From positions 15,958,692 through 16,022,691 of the forward strand of contig NC_086258.1 in assembly GCF_021018805.1 (NCBI RefSeq): a DNA stretch of 64,000 bases, written 5' to 3'. This document shows, in pieces, positions 12,255 to 23,533 of this stretch. The notes under the pieces were generated by a model, which was not told the origin of the DNA, did no database searches, and worked only from the letters and a program-made list of their open reading frames with translations. Position 1 is the stretch's first letter; each line of letters starts with the position of its first letter. Position numbers and translations under genes: made by a program. Source of the DNA: Prinia subflava (taxonomy: Eukaryota > Chordata > Aves > Passeriformes > Cisticolidae).

Positions 12255-15200
12255 TTTGAACAGGGGCCCAGAGCAGGGCAAGTCCCTTTAGCAGACTGAG
12301 AATGGCAAGGGCTCTTTAATTACAGTCCTTCATGAGCAACTCTGAAAAGCAGCTTACCTGAGTTCTCCGAATAAACTCAGTATAATTAATGAGCATTCAA
12401 GCTCTAATTATGGCAAAACCACAGCAAATGAATTGCAGACAATGGAGTGTATTTTTGGCACGTTTTCAGAATGATCAGCTCACTTTTATTACCGTTATTC
12501 CCTCTGTTCTTTTGGTTTGAATTCGCAGCCATCAGTTTCGACTGGGTTCAGATGTTTGGCTAAAAGAATGAAGGATCCGAGGTCTGAGGCACGAGGCTGT
12601 GACTCCAGAATATCTGTATGCAACTGAGCACTTCCATCTGCTCACATATGACTTGTCTGAGAAGACATATGGTCGCCCCCAGACGCCTGTCCAGGTCAGC
12701 AAATGTAGGTGGGTGCTCAGATTCAACATCTACCAGCCTAACACACTCAATAATAACAAGTCAAAGATGAGTAATAGACCCAAGTCCTGCTCCTTTCCCC
12801 ACAGATTTTTGCATCTGTGGTCGTGCTAAAAAGATTTCCACTTCCCTTGGGGCCCACATCTACAATTCTGCAACCACTCTTCTAAAAAGCTGGGAAGGGA
12901 CTGGCCTTGTGTTTTAAAATATAGACAGGTTCCTTTAATAGCTTAAAAATTAGGTCATTCATCCTGAGAATGGGGCTGTCACAATGAACACCGTGTGTAT
13001 TGACACAAAGCTGTGTATTACGTGATCCTTCAAGTGTCTGTCAACAGATTTTGGTTTCAGTTTTACAATAGAGACAAAGAAAAAAGCAATGGAAGGCTCT
13101 TGGCCCAGTCCCTGCCAGTGTGGCTGCTCATGCAACAAGGCAAGGGAAGAGTTTGCAAAGATCCATTAAGATCTTTGCTCTGACATCACCATATCACCTC
13201 CCACAAGCTACATCTGACAGCAAATTAACCAAATGCCACTGGCCTTTAATATGCCAAAATAGCACGAATCCTCCTTACCCATCTCTGAGCAAGCTGAACA
13301 GATTTTCTCTAGAAAAACCATAACCAACCCCCCGGGACAACTGTTTAGCTGGCAGATAACGTGTGATCATCTCTTTAGAACACGCTGTGTTAATGCAGGG
13401 TCTGACTTTTCCTGCTTTGCCTACGTGAGACTGCTAGGGCCAGCTGTGGCCACTGCTGCTCCCTCCTGAAGGAATTTCTGCACATGGCACAGCTTCCTGA
13501 ATTCTTTTTGTTCAGGCTGTGGAGAAGCAGGTGATGAAGGCAGTGTGAGATTAATTTGCAATTTTCTAGTTTATGTGTTTGTCCAGCTTCTGTATCAGTC
13601 TTTTAGCTCACACTTCTGCACATAAAAACTCATGCTGGAAAGCACAAAATGGAGCTTAAGAGAAAACAAGAAGCCAAAAACCGAAGAACAACCAAACAAG
13701 AAATCACCTCCTTTATGCATAGATAAAGAGTTAATGGTTCCTGGACTTAAAGGAATCCTCCTGCCAGTCTATAGTTTCTACACTGGTGTGCTGCATTACA
13801 CTTGCAATCATTTAGCTGCCTTATGATGAGGTGAAAATGAGTTTTCCCACTGTAACCTGGCTTTCTTTAAGGCTTTAATGGGAGCAGGTAATGAATGGGA
13901 CTGCTCCGAGTTTCCTGCTGTGAAAGAAGGGTTCCTCCAAGAGGTGACACAGCCAAGCAGGAGTGACCCCTCTGCTCTGCTGTGGTGAGAGCAGAGCTTA
14001 AGGAAGGAGAATCTCCCAAGAAAATGAGAGCCGTGGACACCTCAGATCCATCCTGGCATCCTACTCCACCTGTATGGGCAGAGCTCCATTAATGCCTGGC
14101 TGTTTTGTGTGAAACAGCACAGTTAAAACCATCAGCAGAACTGTTAGCCTCTAACAGGCCAACAGATTTATTCAACAGCAGGAGACAGCACAAGGATGCT
14201 CAGATTTATTGCTCCAAATACCATCATTATTTAGTGTGCAGAGAGCCTTCTAGCCTCACAGTTAGCAAAACAAAATTACAAATTAATAGCCATATATTTC
14301 TCACCATGTCCTGGATCTATCATCCCATTTCCCCAGTGCTGTAATTTTATTTTGGTACTTAGCATATGGGGCTCAGAAAAAGGGAAATCTTTGAAATTAA
14401 ACATATTTTATCCACATTCTCCCACATAGATTTTCACTGTGTGTTAATTTATGTAATATTTCTTTTTTTTTTTAAAGAATCAGCAACTTTGAAGAAAACA
14501 AGAGGGCATTTTAGTTGTACCTTTGGGTCTGGGTTACTTTATTCTTATGCCTTCAGATAAGCCTTGGATTTGAAGAGGAAGGAACAGCTTCTGCATGTAT
14601 TTGTAAAAGGCAGCAATTGCAGCTGGGTAGAACTGAAGGTTACACAAAAAAGCTCCCATGGGTAGGTTTTTGCCTTCTTTCAGGAACTCATGGCTAAAAG
14701 GTAACTGAGGAAAGCTGGCTCATCTAATAAATATAAATGTATCATGAATCATTTAATTAATGACAATACCTTAATTTGGTTAAATTAAGATTCAAAGTTT
14801 AAGCTGTGATCCAAACCCCTCTGATGACAGAAATGTGATGGAGAATGAGGTGTAACCCCCCCAGTTCTATCCAGATTCAGGTATTCATCCCAAAGCTACC
14901 ACCACTGAAAACATTGGAAATCCATCTTAAGAGCAGCTTTCAAAGGTTCAGCAAAACCAGGTTTTGAAGATAAAAAGCCTGATCTCAACCTTTTTTAAAT
15001 AAAAACAAACTCCAAGTCACCTTTCCAAAGCCAGTGGAATTACACATTAGAAAACTGAGATAAGAAAGGTGATTTACTTTAAAAACTATTCCCTCTAAAG
15101 GTCCACAACATGTGCCAGGGATCTTAGTAAGTAGCCTTTGGCAATGAATTCCCTGTCGATGTCTTACAGACTTTTAAAATCCACTTTTCCCTGGGCTCAC

Positions 15201-16830
15201 TCACAGGACTTTTGCCTGGAAACTCCCCACGACCAAGAGATTCTTGTACTAAGAGCAGGCTGACTGTGGTGGAGTTACAAGAGTGAAGTTGAGGTGACAC
15301 ATAGAAAACTTTGAATACAAGAGTGATGCTTGAGATGACCACGAGGAGACCTCCACCTCTCTGCCTGTCATAAAGATTCTAAATAAGGACAGCTCTTGGA
15401 GTGCAAACACCGCTTTTTGATTTGTCAGAAATTAAAAGAGCTATGAGAAAACCTGTGTCTTGCTGGAAAAAGAGCAATAGAGGAATTCCAGAAGATGATT
15501 CAGAAGTGCAGAGTACAGGGAATGCAATCCTGTAGTTGGGCACGTTGACACATTCAGCCTCCTCTACAGCCACATCAAAAGGCAAAATATCAGCTGGACA
15601 GAGCCTGTGACGCTGTAAATAATGTCCATTCCTGCAGCTCCAACAGTGTGAACACAAGAGCAGCTGCAGCAGGGTGGGAGGAAGCTCTGCTGTGCCCAGG
15701 ATCCTGCTTTGGGCAGTGGCCAGCACCAGCAGAGCTGCAGATGGCTCATTACAGCTGGGATGGCTCCTCAGGTGGCTCCAGCTCGGGGAACTCTGGTAAT
15801 TCCAGAGCTAGCACAGCCTGATGAGCACCGAGCTCAGGGAGGGATGCACTGATCATTAGCCAGTGGAAAATACCTAGGAAAGAGCATATGGACACCAGAA
15901 GCACAAAGCATTCCCTGCTCTACTCCTTCAGGAATCTGGAGGATCTTCTGGCATCTTTTGTTTCTCACAATTCAGGATAGATTGTTCTTCTAGAAACGTG
16001 TGCAGGGCTTAGGTTTAACTGAACACGTAAAACACAAGCAATCCAAACCCAACATTAGCCTTCTGCTGTAAATCTCTTTAAAAACGATGGGTTCTGCTGT
16101 GGAGAGGCTGTCACAGAGCTTCCCCTGCTGCAGCTCTCAGGCTGCTGTGTCCTGCCAGCCAAGGCTGTCAATAGATGTCACAATTGTGCTTTTGTTCCCT
16201 TCTCCTGGAGCACATTATGCCAAGGGAGTGCAGGGGAGCAGCATGACACAAATTACTTGAATGCACTGCCTTTATGTAATAAAACCAAATCCAGGAGAGA
16301 TTTGATCTTCTGTAGGTTTTACACTGTGCATTCCCAGAAAGTATTGAACAGATTAAGGGGGAGAGGGAGGAGTGACAGCAGCGATCTTCTCTTACAAGGC
16401 AAAAGTTCATTTTGCCCTATAGGTTACTAGTTCGTAACTGCACATCTACTTGCTTTGGAGAGCAAATGAATTTTAAATGAATTTTTGTGTTCTATGGCTA
16501 AATGCCACTTTTCATTTTTGTTTTTTGTAATAAATACAAGGCTGGGGGAAGCCAAACTATTTGTGTTGAATGAACAAATAGCAACAGATTTGCACTATTT
16601 TTTTCAAGGGGAGAAATGCAGAAAAACAACCCCATTAAATGCCTTAGAACAGTAAAAAACATGTGGTCTGACTACAGGTGTTCTAATTTTAGATCTGCAT
16701 ACAGACCTGCAAAGGCTTATGGCATGATTCCTGGAAGAAAACCTAGGAAAGGCTTTTTCCTGAGCTGTACCTTTTGCAAATAGTTGTGTTCAAAACTGAG
16801 AAAAAATGTATTTAATCTTATTTTCTATTT
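12255..16830. other. Unique non-coding sequence
   Basis: No gene is supported. The stretch around 12530-12700 has more CpG than most of the window and an open frame without an ATG. AT-rich sequence with TTAATTAATG-type motifs lies at about 14740-14790. Open frames at 14105-14344 and, on the minus strand, 15379-15726 have no recognisable domains. Confidence 0.55.
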
Positions 16831-16832
16831 GG

Positions 16833-16872
16833 AAAAAAAAAAGAAAAAAAGAAAAAAAGAAAAAAAGAAAAA
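16833..16872 (+). repeat. A-rich microsatellite, (A7G)n-like
   Basis: Runs of seven to ten A are separated by single G bases, giving an imperfect eight-base period. The same kind of array recurs at 62419-62494. No retroelement body was recognised upstream, so it is treated as a simple repeat and not a poly-A tail. Confidence 0.85.
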
Positions 16873-16889
16873 GTTCCCTTTCTATATAT

Positions 16890-16938
16890 CTGACTTTCAC
16901 CTGCATATAAATCAACAGGGCATGCAGGTGAAAGTCAG
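16890..16938. repeat. Perfect 17-bp inverted repeat (hairpin)
   Basis: Bases 16890-16906 (CTGACTTTCACCTGCAT) are exactly complementary in reverse to 16922-16938, with a 15-base AT-leaning loop. Pairing stops abruptly at both ends. It starts 18 bases after the A-rich microsatellite. A perfect stem this long is unlikely by chance at this spacing; it may come from a local template-switch event or be a short foldback element. A structured RNA is possible, but the stem is short for a microRNA precursor. Confidence 0.75.
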
Positions 16939-19487
16939 CATTAGCAAGAGTTTGCAAGACAGGGGAAAAAACATTGGGTTTTAAATTGTCCAGTCAGTAT
17001 TTGTGGAATTTCAGATGACAGTGTTATTGCTGGATTTTGAAATGTGGCACTGGCTGGTTCATGGCTGTTGTCACTGGCAAATGTAGTGGGGAGCTCTGGG
17101 CGCTGTTTGCAGCAGGAGCAGGCGGCTCTGCTGGCCACGATTCATTTGGACTGTTGTTAATCCTATTGCTGCAGCATTCCTTGGATTTCCTTGCAAATCC
17201 AAAGCCCTGTGTCATTGCAGTGGATCACACCACTGGGCACGGACACTGATTCCAGTGGGACTCACAGCAAATCCCACAGCAGCAGTGGCCGTGGTGCTCA
17301 TCACTTCTTGATGAGCCAAATTCAGCTACTGGAACACCTCAGTGCAAAATAATTCCATAGGCTGAGTGAGGAAGGCCTGACTTTTATGCCAAGAGAGATC
17401 TACCTTATACTATAAATCCTTTCAGAAGCAGAACCAGGCAGAAAGATTTCCTCTGCTGAAACAGAAATCTGGTTGTGAGAAAACCATGAAGTTCCTTCAA
17501 CACAACAGTTTTGGCCAGTTTTGTTCCTTATCAAACAATTCCTTTGGGCAGTAAAACTGGAAAGTTAACTGAACTAATTTCTGATTTGCACTCATCAACA
17601 GGCTCATTCATTTAGATTAACAATGAATAATTCATCGTCACTAGCAGCAACACAGTGTGGAAACCAGGAAAAATTCAGCTTGACTCTCAGGTCCCAGGAT
17701 GAATGAGGAGTCAGGAAAACAAGAAACTGGAAATTTATTGTCTTATTTAAGCATATGCCAGAAACTAACATGGCAGCTGTTTTAAGGATGTCATGCTTCC
17801 CAATGAGTACAAAAGGTTGTTCAGAACCTCTGAACAACCCCAGGAGCAGAGCACGGTGGATCCCCTTCCCCCAGCATGGGTTCAGTGCTGCCTTCTCACA
17901 CCAATACAGGGTTTAAACTCCAGATGTGCCCCCTTTCTGCAGAGGAAAAGCTGTGGAAGACTCTTCCCTGTCTGTGATTAAATGCAAAATATTAAGGGAA
18001 CACTTCACCCATTACATCTCTGTCTACACCTGTGGAGCAGAAGGGAATCCCACTGTTGGGCTGCAGTTTTCTTTGACCATAAAGAGGTTTTCTCTTGCTG
18101 ATAACTCACAAACCCCAACCATGGCCTGGCCTGAAGTGTTCCTGAGCTGCCCCACAGACAAATTTGTATGAAATGTTTGAAGAAACCCAACTCAGCTGGA
18201 TCACTGGAGTGGGAAACACAGACATCTCTGTTGCATAACATTTCATAACTCAAGGTCAATCTAATTAATATCACCCGAAAAATAATACAAAACTCTTTCA
18301 GCCTAGATTGTGACATATTGGAAGGGAGCGAGCTTTGCTTAATTATTAATCCCTGTGGTGACAGAATTATTCTGGAGGCTATTTTGAGGGAAAACTGCAC
18401 TTTTCTGGCTAATTCTATTGCCTTTGATCCTTTCAGCACCACGGCAGGACCCCCTCAGACCCTCCCAGGCCTCTGTCACCTGCGTGAGCTGAACTGTCTC
18501 TGGTCACAGGGACATTCCTTCTCTTTCTCACACCACACCAAAGAAAACGTCAGAGCTTGGGGATCAAGGTCCTCAACCCCCCAAGTTTCTGCAATGTTTC
18601 AGTCCCCTGGAATATTTCTGGCCCTTCTTATTAAATGTTATGGAGAAGAAAGAGCAAACCAGGCTCTGGAGGAGGCTGTGCCTCGCTGCAGGGTGCTCCT
18701 GTTTTTGGAGGACAACCAGTGGCATTCCAAATTTAGCAGTTTTAGAAGCCATGATCTGTACATCAGCAAAGGCAAAACTTTCAGCAAAACCTCCTAAATT
18801 CCCTTCCCTCCAGGTACAGTGATCCCCTCCAGCACATATCACTGTGGGAGAGGAAAAACTTGAGATTACAAGAGAAACAACAGGAGTATGGGTGGATTAA
18901 TTAGTGAGGGGTTTGCTGCCTACTGCTCTGGACTCACAGGCTGGCTTATATGATGAGCAGGAATATCAAACTATGAAAAGAAACTGAATTCTGCAAGTAG
19001 GAATTCATTCTGTGCAGCTGGGCAGCTGTCTGTATCTTTCTATTTTTTTGCCTTTGTTATTTACCCATTTAGAATATTTCATTAGTAAACACTTTTTTAC
19101 AACTGTCAGCCAGAGGCAAAATTGCAAACCAGAGTTCTGACTTGCCTCCAGGCATGTTCTTGGGGCTGCCATGTCTCACAGAGCTCATTTAACACAGCTC
19201 ACACTCAGAAAGGTCAGCTGAAGCAAATCTGAATGGTTGGATCCAAGGCTTGGTGTTCTAACTTGCTTTTTCCCTCCTTTGAATAACTGTAGGAACACTT
19301 GAGCAGTTGCAGCTCTTAGAGCTGGAGTGCCTCTGTTCATCAAACACCTTCAGTGCAGCTTCCCAGGGCAGTGGGAAGGACCTGGGGACACTTCCCAAAT
19401 CCCACATGGGCTTTGTAGCCCTGGTTTCATGTCTGAGATGTTTTGGTTTGTGAAATTTGGTTTGTGCTGTACACAAAAAGAGATGTT
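16939..19487. other. Unique non-coding sequence
   Basis: I see no repeats I can name. The 159-codon plus-strand frame at 18318-18797 overlaps 145- and 89-codon frames on the other strand. That mutual openness over the same GC-moderate stretch argues for chance rather than a gene. Confidence 0.5.
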
Positions 19488-19725
19488 TTGTTAACTATAT
19501 CGCTGTTATTCATTCCTTTTAGAGGAGGGACTTCTTGATGGCCCTTGACTTCTTCTCTGGCTTAACCAATGTGGTTGAAGAGGTGTTAACTTTGCCCATC
19601 CAATCATATTGGTCTCTGTAAATAGTATATAAAGAAATCACATTTTGAATTAACCCCTTTTTTCCTAGCCTTCTCAGAATTCATGGAGTCAGTGTGGTTC
19701 ATTTCCTGTCCTACAGAAACATGGG
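19488..19725 (+). mobile_element. Retroviral LTR fragment, plus orientation
   Basis: CCAAT lies at 19566-19570. A second CCAAT at 19600-19604 is followed three bases later by its inverse ATTGG at 19608-19612. TATATAAAG lies at 19626-19634. This promoter-like order, with AT-rich flanks and a pyrimidine run at about 19659-19668, is that of a U3-R segment, and the text is like LTRs frequent in songbird genomes. I see no clear AATAAA after the TATA box, so the R-U5 part may be lost or degraded. Ends are approximate. Confidence 0.55.
19626..19634 (+). promoter_or_regulatory. TATA box of the 19.5 kb LTR
   Basis: TATATAAAG lies 14 bases after the inverted CCAAT partner. The spacing fits a retroviral U3 promoter. 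Activity is unknown. Confidence 0.5.
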
Positions 19726-20193
19726 CTTCATAATCTCTCTCCTTCACACTAGATGAAACATCCTCTGGATTACAGAATTTTCCAGAGTTTGGCAGGTGGT
19801 TGGGGACTGAGTCAGTTTTTCCTCCAGAAAAAAAGGTTTTAAAAAAAGGGGGGCGAAAAAATCAGCAATACTGAAACGCACCCATCGCCAAACTAAATCC
19901 TGTAGAAATAAAATTTTGTTTGGGAAAAGAGAAAACTCTAGAGAAAATTCTCTCCTGTCAAACTGTGGGGATGATGTCAGTGAAGAAATATCCCAAGCAG
20001 CAAGAGCAGCAAGTAAAAGCTCTCCTCTAGAAGCAGCACCTCTCTTGAGCAGTATCAGGGAACACAAAATTTATGGGGCAGATAAAACACAAAAAGGATG
20101 ACAGGAAGTTCTCTGCACCCCACCAGGTCTCTGCTTCCTCTGCTGCCATTTATGACTGCTACAAAATCAACTGAACTCCCTGTTTTTGTGGTG

Positions 20194-20238
20194 ACACATC
20201 TGCACCAGAATTCTCCTGTGCATGTGGTGCAGATGTGT
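20194..20238. repeat. Perfect 14-bp inverted repeat (hairpin)
   Basis: ACACATCTGCACCA at 20194-20207 is matched by its exact reverse complement at 20225-20238, with a 17-base loop. The core CATCTG/CAGATG is an E-box, so the two arms present the same E-box in opposite directions. No function can be assigned from sequence. Confidence 0.7.
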
Positions 20239-20602
20239 GCTGGTGGGAATGAATGAGAAATCAGAAGTCTGCCAGTCATGTGGTCTTAGACCTGGAACAG
20301 CTCAAATTACTTTTTTTCTATGCAAATTATTTGACAAAAGTAATGGCACAGAAGCCAAATTTAACATAAAGAGGGGACAGTAATTTATTCCAGGATCCAG
20401 GAAAGATCAGGTACTTTGAATCTTACAGTGAGCTCGGTATTTTTGAAGCTAATGGATTTTTTAGAGAAGAAATAAAAAGCCTCCTTTATGGAACTTCAAA
20501 ATATGAGTATAGCCCTCACACACCTCCAAATGATAAATCTGTGTCCCTGAAATAGCATCTTTTTAGGTTTAATTTATTTTCTTTAGCCCCACGAAGGCCT
20601 TT

Positions 20603-20654
20603 AAAATTTATATACTTCAGCTTTAAGGAAAATTTATATACTTCAGCTTTAAGG
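20603..20654. repeat. Perfect tandem duplication, 2 x 26 bp
   Basis: Bases 20603-20628 and 20629-20654 are identical. The absence of any difference suggests a recent duplication, probably by replication slippage. Weaker similarity (CTTTAGCCCCACGAAGG against CTTTGGCCTCAAGAAGG) flanks the pair on both sides, hinting at an older, larger duplicated unit. Confidence 0.85.
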
Positions 20655-22861
20655 ACTAATAAATTACTTTCTTTGGCCTCAAGAAGGTCTTCTTCATTTA
20701 TTTTTCAACCTCCTTTGGAGTGAACTTTAAGTGCAGCATGTTGCACCACTGCCTACATGATAGGGATAAAATAGATAAAGGCAGTGACCAGCAGGAAAAA
20801 GAAAGAAACCCAGTATCTTGATGAATTTGCCACTGTCTCATTATCTTACCACACATTTAACACAATCTGCAATCACAGGATCTCCTCTGGCTCTCAGGCT
20901 ACTCATGGAACAGCTGGTCCTGGCTTTTATTGGGTTCTTTCTCTCTTTATTATAAGAGTAACCTGTGAGTTCCTGATTGCCAAATCTCTAGAAAACTTAG
21001 GAGTAGAGATTTCTTTGCCTTTATTGCTATGGTTTAGATTGAATTGTTTTGTTTGGAAAAGTAAAATTAAATGAAACAAGGAGTAAAAGCAGTCATGCTG
21101 GACACGCTTAAGAAGATACCATTTATAAATCTAGAGGTATTTAGGGGATCAAGGTTCTTTACAAAGACTAATAGAAAAGCCTAATCATTTATCAAATCAA
21201 AGAGTATTCCTGCATTTCTAGAGATGCCGTTAAAATACATTATTGAAAGAACATAAGGCACCAGGGCAGAATATTTTATAGTCTAATGGGGAAATCTCGA
21301 TGTCTCTTTCATATTGACAACCCTCAAACTTTACGGGAGTTTTGCCTTTATTAAAAATTGCACAAGGATTACATCATGTGGCTTAAGGTCACTGCATGCT
21401 ATTAAATATATGCAGCATCTCTAATGGAAAGTGGATAATGGAGGTACAAACCCTTTATTTTCTCTCTGCCAGCCAGACAGCAAAACCATATGAATGCTCC
21501 AGGCAACAGAAAATAAACAAAAGGGAAAAAAAATTGTATAGAAATGCCAGCAACTTTGAACTCTCAGCACTTCAACCCACCCTAGCCAAACTCAAAAACA
21601 AGAGTGAAGGGTTGGTGGGTGAGAAGAAGACCTGAGGACGTGCAGTGCTTTGCTGTGAGGACCAGCAGAGCTGAAATGCAGCTGGAGTTTCTGAGAGCAG
21701 CTCAGAGGAAGCCTGGCTCCACTCCCTGGCTTCAACCCCACTTGTGAATGATGCAGCCTTTTCAAAACAGACTAATAAAAGCATTATTGCTGTTGCTCCA
21801 TCTCTGCTTATGGATTAGGAAGTCTTTATTTTAAGACATCTTTTCTTCCTAATCGATACTTTGTTCCAATTATAAATTATTTTACCAGCAGTTTTCTTTC
21901 TCTGTTTCCTCTCCTCAAAGCACAATTAGAGAATAATTGTTTTCAAATAATAACCACCACTTTTCCATTTAATTCTTTTTTAACACTAGTGGTGTCTCCC
22001 AGCTGACTCACTCTGCATTAGATGAGGGTTTAGAAGCACTACAAAACAGAGAAACAGCTGTTTCTTTGAGCATTATGGGTTTTATTAATCCCTTCTTGCC
22101 TATAAAACATAATCATCCCCTTTATTTCTAGAGGTACTACATACACTATTCAAATAACCAACAATCAGGAGAAAAAATGTTTCCAACCCTTCTACAAAAA
22201 CCTTTTTAGAACATAACATATATATGACCCTGCAGAATGCATGCTTCTTCTGATTTCTCTTTGGTTAGTTAATAAATCAGAACACTCAACAAAAATTATC
22301 ATGTCTAAAAGCTGGGCTTTAGTAAAACCTCTTTTTGATTAACACCTTAGTAAGAGTTATTATCCACAGCAAACAGGAAAATGTTCATGGATGATACTGA
22401 AAAAGATTATTTCATGGTGGGAAAACTGGATTTTTTTTAATATCACTGAAGTTTTTGCTCCAGGCTACAGTACCATCTCACAGAACTGCTTCCCTGCACT
22501 TTTGATCCTGTTTTGAGCCCTCACCCCATCCCTTCCTGCTCCTTTCCCTTCCTCTCACTGTTACAGAACCTTTGAAGTAACTGCAGCATCTCTGAAGCAG
22601 TCCCTGGCAAACGCCAAACGAGTTGTCTGTGTGCATGAACAAATTCTTTTATTACTTACTCATTTTGTAGGCCTCCAATGCAATATCCACATTTGTTACT
22701 CACCACCTGAATAAGATGCTAAACGCTTTATATTTGTGCTGGGAGGAAGTCATAGGAGGGAGGTGGGAGAGGGAACTTGCCTGTGCCTTATGGAACAGAA
22801 AGCCTTCATCAGGCCTGTCTTGGGTTATGTAACCAAAAATAAAAGTGTATTCTATTTCATA

Positions 22862-23533
22862 TGTTGAAAGCAGTTGGGGAGATGTTTTTTCTTTATCTCT
22901 TGTAACTCCAGGAAGGAGGGTGGACGCCTCCTGATCACAGCCCAGCTGTTAAACCAGGTGGGCAGGGTTTGTGATCTCTGTCACCACTGTCCACCCTCGG
23001 GGATATCTTCTGTTCATGGGCCATTGAGGCTCACCAGTGACATCACACACTCCATCATCCATTGGGAGATGCTCCACCCAGTGGGGAGGAGCCAACTGTT
23101 TCTACCAAGATAAAAACTGAAATGTAGCCACACCAAGCAGCCAGTTTGCCACTGGATTCTCCAAGGAAGACTGGACTCATCTCACCACCACTGAACCTGT
23201 CTGCAGGATCATCTCTACTCCACAGAACCACATCTGTCACTCCAGGAGGATTTATTTGGGCTGCTTCCAACACCTTGACCAACAGGTGTCAGGTCATATC
23301 TCTGACTCTGTCAGGGTTTCTAGGGTTTTTGTTTGTTTGTTTGTTTTTGTACTGCTGCATTTGTATTTTTAATATTCTCCATAAAGAACTGTTATTCCAT
23401 TTCCCAAAACTTCGCCTGAAAGCCTTTAACTGCAAAATATAATAATAATTTGGAGGGAGGGGAGTTTATGTTCTCCGTTCCAAGGGAAACTCAAATTTTC
23501 CCTGGCAGACACCTGTCTTTTCAAACCAAGACA
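22862..23533 (+). mobile_element. Retroviral LTR, ERVL-like, probably plus orientation
   Basis: The stretch begins near TGTTGAAAG and ends AAGACA, so it has TG...CA ends. A weak TATA-like AGATAAAAAC lies at about 23108-23117, a (GTTT)n run at about 23329-23346, and CATAAA, a variant polyadenylation signal, at 23380-23385. The region after about 23380, with its GGAGGGAGGGG run and the closing CAGACACCTGTC text, strongly resembles a repeat I know from many songbird ERVL-type LTRs. Both ends are estimates and no target-site duplication was seen. Open frames inside it are not genes. Confidence 0.65.

Larger units (their letters stand above)
19726..22861. other. Mostly unique non-coding sequence
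   Basis: Apart from a hairpin at 20194-20238 and a tandem duplication at 20603-20654, I see no named repeat and no gene. AT-rich blocks lie at about 21820-22000 and 22130-22340. Confidence 0.5.

Noticed and set aside
18318..18797. 159-codon open frame on the plus strand
   Set aside because: It overlaps 145- and 89-codon frames on the minus strand, has no recognisable domain and no closing splice signals that agree with it.
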